A DNA stretch of 64,000 bases from Siphonodentalium dalli (lineage: Eukaryota > Mollusca > Scaphopoda > Gadilida > Siphonodentaliidae), in the NCBI GenBank assembly GCA_032622095.1, contig CP136064.1, forward strand, positions 192,917,948 through 192,981,947, in the 5' to 3' direction. Shown here in pieces: positions 1 to 11,149 of this stretch (within the stretch, counting starts at the first letter, position 1; every line of letters starts with the position of its first letter). The translations under genes were made by a program, and so were the position numbers. Under the pieces are notes generated by a model. It saw nothing but the letters and a program-made list of their open reading frames with translations. It made no database searches and had not been told where the DNA came from.

Positions 1-29
1 TGTCGGTCGAAATTCGTGGTGCTGGTGAA

Positions 30-172
30 AATAACAGATTTAAAAACTAACAATCTGATAACTCTGGGCTTTGATGGGTGGGTTCCTCGACTCATTTCTA
101 ATATATTTTTTCTGCCCCCGAAGCCAAAGAAATAGTAATTGATGTGCGTAAATTGGATTATGCATCTTTAAA
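30..172. repeat. Dispersed repeat, copy 1 (partner near 11.0 kb)
   Basis: This stretch matches 10,993-11,147 in the same orientation. Both contain the blocks CTTTGATGGG, GGGTTCCTCGACTC and GAAGCCAAAGAAATAGTAAT and end at TGCATCTTTAAA. The second copy carries a 16-base poly-C where this one has only five C. No reading frame is shared, so it looks like a non-coding interspersed element. The left edge may run off the window. Confidence 0.75.
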
Positions 173-500
173 AGCTAGACTTTTATTGACAAAAGTTCAC
201 TTCTTCGTGTCCCTAACATACTGATAGGAAATATTATTTTGTTTCTTGGGGCGATCATTCTCGTGGAGTGTACTTTTTGCGATGGTCAGAAGAAATAAAG
301 ACAAGAAATAAAGACGCACCACAATGTTTATAATCGGTCTTTCACATTTGAGTTTCTACAAGGCTGAACAATATATAATGTGGTTATTGAAGACAAATGG
401 ACAATATATTATGAGGCACAGAAAAGTCAATCATGGCATTAATAACATGGTATCCTCGTATATACTGGGCTATGACAGTAAAAACCATATAGCAGTTTAA

Positions 501-962
501 AGGCCCACTTAATTTTCGAGTCGCCGATTATTTTTTTTTTATAGTGACTTGATATACGGTTTTAATAACAATCTATGCAATAAAATATGATTAAAATACT
601 ATAATTCATCACTCTTTGAAACATCTGTGTCTCAGAAGATGCCCACATAGAAATATAAAACTGCTGAAGACTTCTCCCCTCTGGAACCCAGAATGCAACA
701 TAATTCAAACTTGTTCAATGGAAGGGGAAGAACTCTACCTTTAATATATAGAGTTATTCCCCCTGCATTGAAACTAATACTGATTTTTACTCCAATCTTG
801 ATGACAAAACGCGTTGGCAACTTAACAAAAACAACATGTCCACAGTTTATTACACCGGGTAAGTTGATAATACAATGTTTGGAGCTTCCTCTTTCAAATA
901 GTATATAATATGGCATATATTTTATATAATGTAAAATGGGGGTTCGAAAATTAAGTGGACCT
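501..962. mobile_element. TTAA-flanked MITE, family A (CCCACTTAATTTTCGA ends)
   Basis: The element starts AGGCCCACTTAATTTTCGA and ends with the inverted form, TCGAAAATTAAGTGGACCT. It is flanked by TTAA at 497-500 and 963-966, the target duplication typical of piggyBac-type transposons. There is no transposase, so it would be non-autonomous. Relatives occur at 16,711-17,125, 44,522-44,679, 45,166-45,617 and inside the composite repeats at 26.4 and 63.3 kb. A 141-codon minus-strand frame crosses it, but parts of that frame recur only because the copies are similar. Confidence 0.85.
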
Positions 963-1144
963 TTAATCAAAAAACGATGGAAAGATAAGAGAAAGAATAT
1001 ATGAAATTGAAAACTCCCAATTATACTAATTGTATAACTAACGAGGGTTATTCTCACAGGTCGTCGAGCATGCGTGGGTCTCAGCTTTTCAGATTAAATG
1101 ATACATGTATACCAGCTTTTCCTAAGCTAGACTTATTGGTACTA

Positions 1145-1273
1145 CATGTATATATCTTATTCGTATTTAAATTCGCGCAGTACTATTTTTCGCTCAGTTT
1201 TAAATTCGCGCACCGATGGGTGCGCGAAAAATAGTACTGTGCGAATCGATATACGAGTAAGGCTATACATGTG
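1145..1273. repeat. Short palindromic repeat, family B
   Basis: The left arm (CGTATTTAAATTCGCGCAG then AGTACTATTTTTCGC) is mirrored on the right around GCGCACCGATGGGTGCGC. A second copy of one arm lies at 18,268-18,365, just after a candidate signal-peptide exon. It could be a small foldback MITE. No target duplication was identified. Confidence 0.7.
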
Positions 1274-1275
1274 TA

Positions 1276-2060
1276 ACTTTTCGGCTGCGAGCAATATGAT
1301 ACACATGTGTTCAAATCCCACATAAAACAATTAATTTAAGGACTCGACATGGACAATAAATTAAACTATTTAAAACAAAAATTATGAAAATAATCATCAA
1401 CAACAAAAATATATTTTCATCTTAATACCTATCTACTTTATTTGTTCATCAAGAAATAAATTTTGTCACTGTTTGATAAACTGTAAATTCTTTTTAGGAA
1501 AAAGGTTGGAAACTCAAAATGTTCGTTCTGAAATGGTTTGACTAAATACTCGTCGGCATGTGATAATAAAGCCTTTGGCAATTATTAACACGACATTTTA
1601 TGAGAAACGCAATCGTCGGTTTATTAATTGTTTCTGTTTATATGGGCGTGTTCTCAGGGGGACACTATAGTCTTTGTGTGCGTAAACACCTTCACTTCAC
1701 GTCAAATTGTCCTCGTGAATGGCTCTCTTATCGATTGTAATCTCAAAACAGCACAACTCGATTGGGTCTTTCAGATGACGATTCCTCGGTAGTTGCAATT
1801 ATAATACGGGCAATTCAAATTAAAACGCCGGTTTCAAAGAGAGCTCTCACGAGAGCAAAACATCAAATGCGATCAAAATTTTCTGCCCTTAGATTGCTCA
1901 GACTACCACGGAGACAGGAAAGCAAGCGACGACAGGTCCTAATATTCTAAACGTATTATAGTTTGATTCGTGATCCACATTCCCATAGTCATCGGGACGT
2001 GTAGCAACAATTTGTTAGGCGGGTGATTTGGGGCGTGGATTGTATACAAGCCTTAAAATT
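1276..2060. other. No supported gene
   Basis: AT-rich sequence between two palindromic repeats. I see no convincing splice-bounded frame or RNA gene. A 62-codon plus-strand frame at 1,762-1,950 is Arg/Lys-rich and lacks supporting signals. Confidence 0.5.
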
Positions 2061-2067
2061 AGTTCTA

Positions 2068-2307
2068 AGTCGCGGCCATATTGGATACATCCAGTCCTGT
2101 TCCGCGCATAATTCAGTGCTATACATATCAAAGTTATGGAGGAGCATTCCATATATGGAGCTTTTTAAATATTTATTAATTCCATATATAGATATATGGA
2201 ATTCATGAATATTCAAAACTCCATATATGGAATGCATCTCCAGAACTTTGACCTGTAGCACTTAAACCGCGGAATGTGAGCTGGGTGGATCCAATATGGC
2301 CGCGACT
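2068..2307. mobile_element. Palindromic MITE
   Basis: Two arms of about 110 bp are inverted copies. AGTCGCGGCCATATTGGAT at the left is mirrored by ATCCAATATGGCCGCGACT at the right, and both arms carry GCATTCCATATATGGAG and TCAAAGTT. The centre is a short ATATGGAATTC loop. The whole 240 bp could fold into one hairpin. No clear target duplication is visible. Confidence 0.85.
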
Positions 2308-2309
2308 CA

Positions 2310-3570
2310 ATGATCTCGCTTATATACATATATATAGACCAATCCCCACATCCACTTTCGTCATCCAATAATATCAAGTCACTGGTGAAAATGCGGGCCT
2401 GTTACAACGTATATATGATGTACCAAAGATGGGTCTCTTTCGTATTTATTTTTTTATTAAATAACAACTGCAATTTAGGTTCAAAGTATTCCACAACTAT
2501 ACCGGTCAATAAAGGCAAATAATCGCAGAAGATACTGTCGATTGGAATTTTTTCTAACTCATTTGTCCTTTTCTCTGTGCACTAGAGATCAGCAAAATGA
2601 AGCTATAGTTTCTGGCCAGACACCACACTAAAACGTATACACCCAATCCGACGTGTCTTCCTTGAACCTCCCGTTTTGATTCGAGGTATAACAACAGATA
2701 ATATTGCGTCAGATAGAGGAGTCATCAGGCGCTTCTGTCGGTATTTTATCGAAGATGTATCTTTTAAAACGCTAGCCAGGTTCAGCCACACATAACGTGT
2801 GTTTCCGTTGCCAACGATAATCACCCGACTCACGTGACCATTCCGCCTACACGTACTCGGTCAAACCGTTTAGAAGTGTTGTGTCAAATATGGACCATTA
2901 TTACGAAACGTGTAGCAAAGAGCAACAAACTGATCGTAAGAGTTTCTGTTCGCAGCTATTGAGACAGGAGAATAGAATGTATATGCGCGGAAAGATTCTG
3001 TTTTGATTGGCGCTAAAATTAAGCATATCGGTGGTTACACTGTGGGCAGCTTGTCTCTACCCCTGGACCAGTGTTTGCTCGTATTGCTATATATATGTTG
3101 GGCGATATCGCAAAAAGTATAGCTTTGATGCCGTAAAATCACGTGACTTTTCCTGCCAAGTATATACCCATAGCAACACCATAGTAACCCACGCTACACG
3201 TACGTGCATGTGGCTAAACCTGGGTAATTTCAAGTGAAACACGTTAAACACAGATTGTTTCTGGTGTCTTGAGGGGAATAATATCACCGTTAATTCAAAA
3301 AAGGGTTTCATGGAAATTTTTGTTGAAGTTGGCATTGTTACTGGAAGAGATATTTAAGACTCGAATAATAAGATATTCTGATATCCAATGAACATGAATG
3401 CGATACCAAATCAGTTATGTCGAAGCTTTCCCATGCCGCTTTGATTAATCGGTAAAATTAACTATGAAAAAGATAAGATGGTCTTTGTTCATATTAACTA
3501 ATAAAATAGACGATTCCACATACTGTTCTTGTGATATGAAACTTATATAATATATAGAACATTTTATGTC
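2310..3570. other. No supported gene
   Basis: Mixed AT-rich sequence. A weak imperfect inverted similarity exists between about 2,600-2,830 and 3,150-3,320, both next to TCACGTGAC. Frames of 70-82 codons occur on both strands but none has splice support. Confidence 0.4.
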
Positions 3571-3805
3571 ACATGTATAACCATATGTTCCATATTCGGC
3601 TCGACAGAAACAACGTCCACAGTTTCAATTATCGAGTCATTGTCAATAAGCGTCGTTTCTGGATTGACCGACGGATTGGTACATCAGGTGTGATAAAAAC
3701 ATGTTCTCCAGTTCTCGTGAATTATGCAGCTAAGGTTTTTTTCTCAGTCTCTGCAGAACCAAGAATGCATCCAAATGTAAACATATAGAAAATCTTTGGT
3801 TGCAC

Positions 3806-3967
3806 CTAGATATGAACTGTTATTTTTATCATTTGTCTCAGAAATTGTGTCAATGGCATTGAAAACATTCTTGGTTCCAGCAGAAAGATCTATAGATGAC
3901 GAAACATCATCACACACAGGCAGATGATCGAGTACTGGATATGTCTTTCTTATACCTAACCATGACA
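3806..3967 (-). CDS. Candidate internal exon, unknown protein
   Basis: On the minus strand an acceptor-like tract ending ATGGCAG precedes 162 nt of open frame, which ends in a donor-like TCTAG/GTGCAA. Entry and exit are both phase 1, so the exon would be symmetric. The translation includes WLGIRKTYPVLDHLPVCDD and FNAIDTISETNDKNN, with non-repetitive, protein-like composition. A second acceptor 55 nt further on (TTCTGCAG) would join in phase and then stop after about 9 residues. Further downstream, at about 3,570-3,715, coding-like fragments (GEHVFITPDVP; SIIETVDVVSVEP) sit in different frames, so the locus may be a pseudogene. It lies about 300 bp downstream of the neuropeptide gene on the same strand. 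I do not recognise the protein, and it may be spurious. Confidence 0.3.
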
Positions 3968-4038
3968 CTGCCATAATTGTGTAAAAACAAGTATTAATCA
4001 GACATAATTGACATTAAAGTTAGAAACTATAGGCAGAT

Positions 4039-4044
4039 TTTAAT
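4039..4044 (-). terminator. Possible poly(A) signal (ATTAAA)
   Basis: ATTAAA on the minus strand, about 217 nt after the neuropeptide stop codon, is the closest poly(A)-signal-like hexamer I found. It is a common variant and could be chance in AT-rich DNA. Confidence 0.25.
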
Positions 4045-4260
4045 ACCAGATGATGAACGTGTATCGGCTTGCATTCAAAGTTCAACGTGCAGTGGTGGTG
4101 TCAACACACTTTTTCAGTTAGTTTCTATATGTATTTCAATTGCGATTGTCCCTTCAATTTCTACTTCACGATTTCCTGTTGTTTACAACATTACTTATTC
4201 CAGCCTTCCCCGATGTTTCACCGTATTATAGCCATTGGTGCCGTCTCCAACATCTTTTTT

Positions 4261-4686
4261 TCAAGACTGAGACTCTGCTTCCACGTGGTCAACACTTCGA
4301 CCAAATCTTCCTCCACCGTAACCGTAATCCTCAAAGCTCCTTTTTCCAAATCGGCCTCCACCCAGTCCATAATCGAAATCCCACGCCCCTTGCCGTTTGT
4401 TTACTTCAACGTCAGCGGTGGGCTCATCGGGAAACAATAGACTAACGTCGTCGTTTTTTGCTTTGCTTGCTATGAGTTCGCTCCTCAAAGCGTTCCTCAG
4501 GACTGGGGAAATTTTGTTCTTGAGTGCATCGAGTTTGTCCTCGCCAGTGATGAGTCCTTTGATATCGTGGATGAGGTTCGATAGTCCAGATGTTTGCTGT
4601 TGTTCACGAAATGGCAGCGCGATCGCGCATGTAGCGAGAACGGAGCTTAGGACAACACAACCCAGAATGTCTGCCAGATTCTTCAT
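4261..4686 (-). CDS. Neuropeptide precursor yielding two GGGRF-amide peptides
   Basis: The 141-residue secreted prohormone starts at the ATG at 4,686. Residues 1-23 form a signal peptide (Lys2, then a hydrophobic stretch ILGCVVLSSVLATCAIA). An acidic/Leu-rich spacer follows, then dibasic KR (97-98), peptide QGAWDFDYGLGGGRF (99-113), amidation Gly and KR, peptide SFEDYGYGGGRF (117-128), Gly-Arg, and an 11-residue acidic tail. Known prohormone processing (signal peptidase, KR/R cleavage, Gly to C-terminal amide) would give two related amides, the first probably with N-terminal pyroglutamate. Similar GGGRF-amide precursors are, from memory, described in molluscs, sometimes as PTSP-like peptides. 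The frame is open upstream to an ATG at 4,722. I prefer 4,686 because it directly starts the signal peptide and lies just after an acceptor-like TTCTTCGTTGCAG. The receptor is presumably a G-protein-coupled receptor (inference). Confidence 0.88.
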   Translation of the reverse strand: MKNLADILGCVVLSSVLATCAIALPFREQQQTSGLSNLIHDIKGLITGEDKLDALKNKISPVLRNALRSELIASKAKNDDVSLLFPDEPTADVEVNKRQGAWDFDYGLGGGRFGKRSFEDYGYGGGRFGRSVDHVEAESQS

Positions 4687-4764
4687 ATCCTGCAACGAAG
4701 AATTTTTAATCTGAGTTAGCATGTATTATTGACAGAGACCACGGGTAGCATGTAGGGGTAAATC

Positions 4765-4774
4765 TTTATATAAA
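4765..4774 (-). promoter_or_regulatory. TATA box of the neuropeptide gene
   Basis: The palindromic TTTATATAAA lies 79 bp upstream of the chosen start codon. Initiation 25-30 bp downstream of it would give a 5' leader of about 50 nt that includes the upstream in-frame ATG at 4,722. If the acceptor-like CAG at 4,691-4,693 is really used, the promoter must instead lie further upstream with a non-coding first exon. Confidence 0.4.
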
Positions 4775-4936
4775 GGGTCTCAGACTTAATCAGCAAGCCG
4801 GACTTCAGATCGGGTTTACAGACTACATTATGTTATATGCTTTAATCTCTAAGGCATGAGTTCACATGTTACTGGCGAGATGTGCAATATTTAATAAAAA
4901 GTGCTAAATGTTATATATATACATATATACATAAAA

Positions 4937-4986
4937 AGACAGAAGAAGGAGAAGAAACAGAAAGAGAAGGAGATAGAAGAAAATAG
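4937..4986 (+). repeat. Polypurine tract
   Basis: About 50 bases of almost uninterrupted A/G (AGAAGGAGAAGAAACAGAAA and similar) lie about 170 bp upstream of the neuropeptide TATA box. Such tracts can form triplex DNA or bind GAGA-type factors. No function can be assigned. Confidence 0.6.
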
Positions 4987-4989
4987 ATT

Positions 4990-7900
4990 ACAATCATAAA
5001 CATATATATCAATTAAAACGGTACTTTCTTTTTGGACATCTCTATTCTATCGTCATTAGAATTAAATCGGCATGTCCCGTAACAATGTAATATCCAATTT
5101 ACTGGACTTGATTGGGAACTGCGAACGTAACAACGGATACTGCTCTCAATTCACGCAATAAGCTTAGAGTAGAGTCGCGCCTCTAAAAAATCTTTATGCC
5201 GTATGGAAATATAGTAGACTCAACCAGGTCTTTTGACATGTTTCTAGTTAATAACATGATTTATATTTCACAACAATTGTCGATCGTAAACGCATATAAT
5301 GATGGGGTCGTTAGCTATATGTATTCAACTGCGCTAAACAATTTGGCATACCATAAACGGATTTATTTTTTACCAATGTCTCACTGGTTAAATTTTCGTT
5401 CGTGTTAATTACATCAGTCAACTCCATCGATTACTTGTTTAATTTGTTTATACGGATGGATATGGACATTTATCAACGCACGTGGATGCAGAATATGTCA
5501 CTGCCGGAAAATATATAAAAACAAGGGCCATAATTTCAAACAAAATGAATGAACAAAATGTGTTGTTCCACTCATGCTTCCTCATAAGTATATACGAACG
5601 ATAATTCAAACATGGGCTATATATGATAACAAATAAACGATGGTGTTCAAATGTGGTTAGGCCTGCAGATTACCATTTAAGAAAAAACAACGTTTGAACT
5701 GCGCTCAAATTCGGGACGAATTATTGGCACACAAACACGCGGCAATGATTCCGTTATCAAACGTCACTGTGTGTGTAATTCGTTTATAACAAGGACGCTC
5801 TTTTTTGTATATTTTATATCTCAAATTTCTGGAAATAACTAATATTGGCATGCTAATTTTCTGACAGACCTCAGCGTTTTACATGACTAAGCAAATGTGG
5901 GATATATACCATCACATATTTATTCACCCATGTGGTCATAGTATGACATTGGAGCATTCACATAATGTTTACAAAGAATAATTAAAGGATTCCGGTATAT
6001 ACTACAGGTATTTGGAACAATAGACCCCACCATCATAAATATATATATATATAAATCAACAGATATCTTGTTAAGCTCTACGAATACGTCAGTTAGTTAT
6101 AAAGAAGTGAAAACTTTTTAATTTAAGAACAGCGGGACGACGAAAGTCGTCCATATATAGTCTACCGACAGGCCTTGTTTTCTCAGAATGACGTGACCCT
6201 CTTATACGCTCTTGAGTGGGCCAATACGCCTGCATGCACCCATGTACTATCACTGTCTCAGTGCGGTCGCCAGCTCGAAAATCTATGAGATTGTTCAATA
6301 TTTTATCGAACTCGTAGCATATAAAATACCAGCGGAACAAGGAACGAACTGTGATCGGTCAAAGTGCCCATCATCGATGACATATTCCTCTATGTATAAA
6401 GCCACTGGGGTGATATCTTGATAGTTTCGATTCATTTAATAACTTTAGACATCGGTCAATATTATAGTCCTGTATCAGACTTGTTGAGGTATAGTGGTTC
6501 AAGTATGAGCGTCAATTGCTTCAATGTGCGTGAACAAATTCTCATTCTTATCAAAATATAGTCCACCTTTCCTTCGACGTAAACCAGCTAGTGAAATACG
6601 TTTGCACAGGTTTGCATATGGGGATGGGCGTGAACAAATTCCAGGATACAAGGTCCGGGTGGGTGGATGACCACTAAAATTATTTTAAATGAAATGTTCA
6701 GACTTATAAACTGGACAAAAATAAAGCATTAATCAAGAGAAGGGGGTTAATCCTATTTTCAAAATATTTGTTAATTTATAACACGATATCACGATGCGTG
6801 GGTGTCCGAGATCAGACAGAAGAAAACTTGCGTTCCCGGGGTGGTGGATCTAAAAAAAAAAAAATCAACTTCTATTCTGGAGTTATTTCCTGACCCCCCC
6901 CCCCCCCCCCCACCCCGGGGTTTACATTGGCTTAATTTCCTGTAGCGGACGTTACGCCTAGATCCAATGACGGGATTTTTCGTCAATTTTAATCGACTTT
7001 AATTTGATATCATACAAATTAATACAAAATGCTACATTTATCGAATAGAGTGATATCTGATGGTCATAACGATGTATAATAATCTAACTGCTATGCTACA
7101 TTACGCACATGATATGCCGCGTAATTAGAAGTATAAACATTTGTGTGTTTACGTCTAGAGAAGACCCGAACTGTTTCGAGGTTCACAAGTTCAAATTAGT
7201 TCGTATGCTTTTCAAATTATGTAAACATTGTGACAGAATATATTTTACACATTGAATTACTATACACTCGGCTAGTTGAAAACTCGTGTAGAGTTCAGCA
7301 GAAATATTTTTTTTTCTGGGGGAAAAAACCGGGTGCTTTCACAAATGTGTCATTTTATTACCGTGAATGGTGGTTTTGGAAGAGTTATTTACGATTAAAG
7401 TCCGTTATAGAAGAGTAAGGCAACCGTACTTCGACTTAAACCAGTATTATCCCTACCGATTTCACTAGCTGGTTACGTCCAAGGAAACTTGGACTACTCG
7501 AAATGGTCATGTATCGATCGGAATAGCACACTGAGATGTCCCTTAGCTCAGGTCGAGATTAAAATCAGTCTCGTTTTTCGCCAATTTAGTGATTCTATAT
7601 AACACGCGCACTCATATGGGTCGGCTCATGGACATGCTACAGGGGTGGTTGGGGGGTGTATAACCCATCAATTTGGTCAAAATATTCAACAATTGAAAAT
7701 ATAATGACTGACATTAGTTGGAAATTTTTACACCCATATAGGTTGTTCTCGTTGTTTGATTTTCCAACCAGTAATTAGTGGGGAATTTGTTGTTTTTAGA
7801 CCAACAGTAGCATATTTTTCTACTTTTGCTAAACATTTTGGTCTGAAATGACCATCAGTTGGAGATTTTCCAACCTTATCATCGCAAATCCAGACAACGG

Positions 7901-8080
7901 GAACGCCTCATCCGTTTGAAGTTTGCCAGGCATATTTCCCCCAAAATACAGCCCTCTGCGAGGTCTTGATATCACATTGCTAATCATGTTACATCTTGCC
8001 AGTCGCATGGTCATCTTTCATTAAGCTCTCGTCATTCAAAAGATATAGTTGTTCTAGAGACGGGTTATATAAGAAGGGGA
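4990..8080. other. Gene-poor AT-rich stretch
   Basis: No supported gene. It contains an 18-base poly-C run at 6,894-6,911, a short TA repeat near 6,040-6,052 and a small hairpin GGACGACGAAAGTCGTCC near 6,132. About 7,620-7,880 has repeated TTTTCCAACC-type phrases, vaguely like 51,720-52,040. An 83-codon minus-strand frame at 6,089-6,340 has somewhat balanced composition but no splice or start support. Confidence 0.5.
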
Positions 8081-8091
8081 CAGTGCGTTAG

Positions 8092-8655
8092 TCCGATGGT
8101 TCATAGTCCGAGTGTTCAATAATCCGAGGGTTCATAGTCAGAAGGTTCAATAGTCTGAGGGTTCATAGTCCGAGGGGTCAATAGTCCGAGGGTTCATAGT
8201 CCGAGGGTTCAATAGTCTGAGGGTTCATAGTTCGATAGTCCGATGGTTAGTCTCAAGCGGCACAGACCGAGGGTTCAATGGTCCAAGGGTTCGATAGTCC
8301 GATGGTTCAATAGTCCGAGTGTTCGAATAGTTCAAGTGTTCAATAGTCCGAGGGTCAAATAGTCTCAGGGTTAGATAGTCTGAGGGTCCGATGTTTAGTC
8401 TCAAGCGGTATAGATCAAGTATTTCAATAGTCAGAGTGCATGTTCGATAGTCCGATGGTTCAATAGTCCGAGTGTTCTATATTCCGGGGGTTCAATAGTC
8501 TGATGGGTCAAATAGTCCGAGGGTTCCATAGTCCGATGGTTAGTCTCAAGCGGCATGCACAGCGTGGGTTCGATAGTCCTAGTGTTCAATAGTCCGAGTG
8601 TTCGATAGTCTGAAAGTTCAATACTCCGAGGATTCAATAGTCGGGGGTCCTATAG
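8092..8655. repeat. 16-17 bp minisatellite array
   Basis: About 30 degenerate units of GGTTCAATAGTCCGAG run through this interval, interrupted by slightly longer spacers (GTCTCAAGCGGCA-type) at about 8,250, 8,400 and 8,545. Shorter arrays with the same period and a related unit (GGTTCACTATTCCGAA) occur at about 25,876-26,010 and, inverted, at 63,745-63,865. Unit drift, absence of unique spacers and short period rule out a CRISPR. Confidence 0.9.
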
Positions 8656-8659
8656 AAGC

Positions 8660-10590
8660 GGCAGCGGGGTTTTGTGTCACATTCCCAACTTTAGTCAACA
8701 TTTTCAACAGCTGCATGAACGACAATATATCAGGGTTGTAGAATCACAAAACTCAAAGCACAGATTGTACGTATACTAGTATGAAAGTTTGCAGTGAGCG
8801 ATGCCCATAAAAGTTATATATACATGTATGAGCATAAACAATTGTGACAATTCAAGCTTTTAAATATATCGCTTTCTACTTAACGGTAATGGGCAATGGA
8901 ATGTGTGACCGCGTTCCATCAGCGTTCTTGTCCCGTTGTTAAACTCGCGTCTCAGGTGCCTGATTCTTGTTCAATTTCCCGCTAAATGAAATTAACTTAT
9001 AATACGAGAAAGCAAAGAGGCATCTCGTAGATTACTGCAGTCCACGTCATTTTGCCTCCCTTGTCAGGAATAATTGGAAAAGCGTGGCGACTTTTAACAG
9101 GCAACCACAAATAATTGCACGTTGATGCCTATATATATACAGGAGTATGACCAACTATCGAACCCTCTGACTATCAAACCCTAGCTTGGAATATTGAACC
9201 CCCGGACTAACGTAATGTATATCCATATAAAAAGCAGTTTTAATTTAGTTTAGTTTATTCTCATTCATCATGGTATGATATATAGAGATCACAAATACAT
9301 TATACATAAAAGAAGAGGTATGGCGTTGATACTGACAATTAAGTATATGTTTTCTAACGTTTACATATCAGGAATATGGTCATATAGGGAAGGTTCGGTG
9401 CTGTCTAAGTAGCTAAAATGAACGTGTGAGACAACAGCCATCTCTGTCAGTCCCCCCCCCACCGAATATAGTCTCTTATGACAACTTCGGCAAATCCTTG
9501 AATTCACATTGTCACATTGACGTTTGTTTCTTTACATATTTTTCTAATGTGAATTATACAGACGGCTTTATATAGACTCGTGTGTTTTATTAGTGATTGT
9601 TTTGAGAAATAAACAATTGATTTGACCTCGTCTATGATACCGCTGCATATATTTGCATACTAGCAGTTCCTCAATCACACACCATATAGGGCCATACGGT
9701 GTTATCAGAACGAAAAGAGACATTATTCTGTGGTGAAATTCAGACAATCTGACCAATACTCGGTAGCAATTATAGGTAGTGCTCCTTTAATTATTCATAA
9801 AACTTGCTGACTGAATACCCACTATAACAACAACGATATTTGCGCGCGAAGAACTCGAGTTTTCCTAAGAGTCCAAGAAGAAAAGAGTGGGCAATCAAAG
9901 TACGAAAGGCCTCACATATAGATAAACATTCAATCGGATTCTAACTGGAGATGAATCAATACGCAGACGTTCGTACCTTGGGTATAACCAAATAAATGAA
10001 CAGAATTCTATCCGCGTGGGACAATTTAAAGATGTGTCGTCACTGTCCGAATGATCAATTCGGGTGACAAATTCGCATAGCTCTGTGAACATTTATTTCC
10101 TACTTATCGAGTATATAATAATTGTTTAGCATTTGTATCCCTGTTGTAAATATGTGGTACCTAAACTTAAAGGGACTCGATGCCTTCGGAGTGGGTTCAT
10201 GTAGAATAACATAAAAGTATTTAAAACAACTATATCATCAACATGCATATACATGCGAAATATATTGACTTTGTTATTATTTTCATTATTAATAATAAAT
10301 ATAATTATATTTCGCATGTCAAAACCATGTGTTGTGCAAACATTACTGTTACAGTGGAATTATCGACCAAAGTTCAATTAGTCCAATATTAAAGATACCA
10401 AAGTTTAATTAAAAAGAAATGACGGTATACATAAGAAAATGTAAATTCATTGAAAAAATTATAAAAATCATATTCAGACTAAAATATTTTAGCTAACTAC
10501 GCGATTCGCGATGTTTGTTGACAAATCGCTGTAACATTTTTGTTTACCAACCATTGGTTTCAACACGCGAAATTCAGTTATCGAAGAACA
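8660..10590. other. No supported gene
   Basis: Apart from the minisatellite fragment at 9.15 kb this is AT-rich DNA. A TTTAG repeat near 9,245-9,260 resembles, inverted, the ACTAA tail at 19.69 kb and may mark a truncated retroelement end. A hairpin at about 10,250-10,320 has arms ACATGCGAAATATA and TATATTTCGCATGT around an AT-rich loop. Confidence 0.5.
9150..9212 (-). repeat. Short inverted fragment of the 16-17 bp minisatellite
   Basis: Three to four degenerate units (ACTATCGAACCCTCTG, ACTATCAAACCCTAG, then ATTGAACCCCCGGACTA) read as the reverse complement of the 8.1 kb array. Confidence 0.6.
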
Positions 10591-10598
10591 ATCAATAA

Positions 10599-10871
10599 AT
10601 GAATATAATAACAAAGTTTATCTATTTCTCCATGTTCTTCTTAGTGGTGATGTTTTTACAGGAAAAAGTTAAAGGTACTCAATCCGATCAGACGGTCCCC
10701 ATATCATCAGAATATAACAGCAACAACATTTCTTCAAAATACGCTTTGTTATCAGAATCGATTAATTGCAACAAAATAATGCTAACCACTGTCAATTATG
10801 GTATCAAATTTCCCAAAACGTGTTATTTATCAACATTTTGTTCAACGAAATATGGCCGTATTATCACTTGA
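10599..10871 (+). CDS. Candidate small secreted protein
   Basis: A 90-codon frame starts at an ATG in a reasonable context (AATAAATGA). Residues 1-26 look like a signal peptide: Lys6, hydrophobic FIYFSMFFLVVMFL, then QEKVKG. The rest is Ser/Asn-rich with three cysteines near the C-terminus (Cys59, Cys78, Cys84). Alternatively only the first 25 or so residues are coding, as a first exon ending at the donor-like AAAG/GTACTC. Codon content is AT-rich like the surroundings, so a chance frame is possible. No family was recognised. Confidence 0.27.
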   Translation: MNIITKFIYFSMFFLVVMFLQEKVKGTQSDQTVPISSEYNSNNISSKYALLSESINCNKIMLTTVNYGIKFPKTCYLSTFCSTKYGRIIT

Positions 10872-10992
10872 GTATCACGAAATTTGGCCGTATTACCACT
10901 TGATTTCAGAGTTATCCATCTTCATCCGCAATTTTGTCCGAGACCGTCCGTTTGACGACGTTTTTCTGGGCCACAAATAATTGCACATCTCG

Positions 10993-11147
10993 AGAAATAA
11001 CAAACTTCATAAATAGATATCTGATCACTCTGAGCTTTGATGGGCGGGTTCCTCGACTCGAATCAAATATTTGTTTACCCCCCCCCCCCCCCCGAAGCCA
11101 AAGAAATAGTAATTTAGGAGCGTTATTCGGATAATGCATCTTTAAAC
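10993..11147. repeat. Dispersed repeat, copy 2 (partner at 30-172)
   Basis: Matches the first copy through CTTTGATGGG, GGGTTCCTCGACTC and GAAGCCAAAGAAATAGTAAT. A 16-base poly-C (11,078-11,093) occupies the position of a much shorter C run in copy 1, suggesting homopolymer expansion within a repeat family. Confidence 0.75.
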
Positions 11148-11149
11148 AG

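Noticed and set aside
632-1057. 141-codon minus-strand frame, with a phrase like CIINLPGVINCGHVVFV also present near 45.2 kb
   Set aside because: It lies mainly inside a family A MITE and runs out of it. The shared phrase reflects similarity of MITE copies, not protein conservation.
8092-8655. Possible CRISPR array at 8.1-8.65 kb
   Set aside because: Units are 16-17 bp, degenerate and contiguous with no unique spacers; the genome is eukaryotic.
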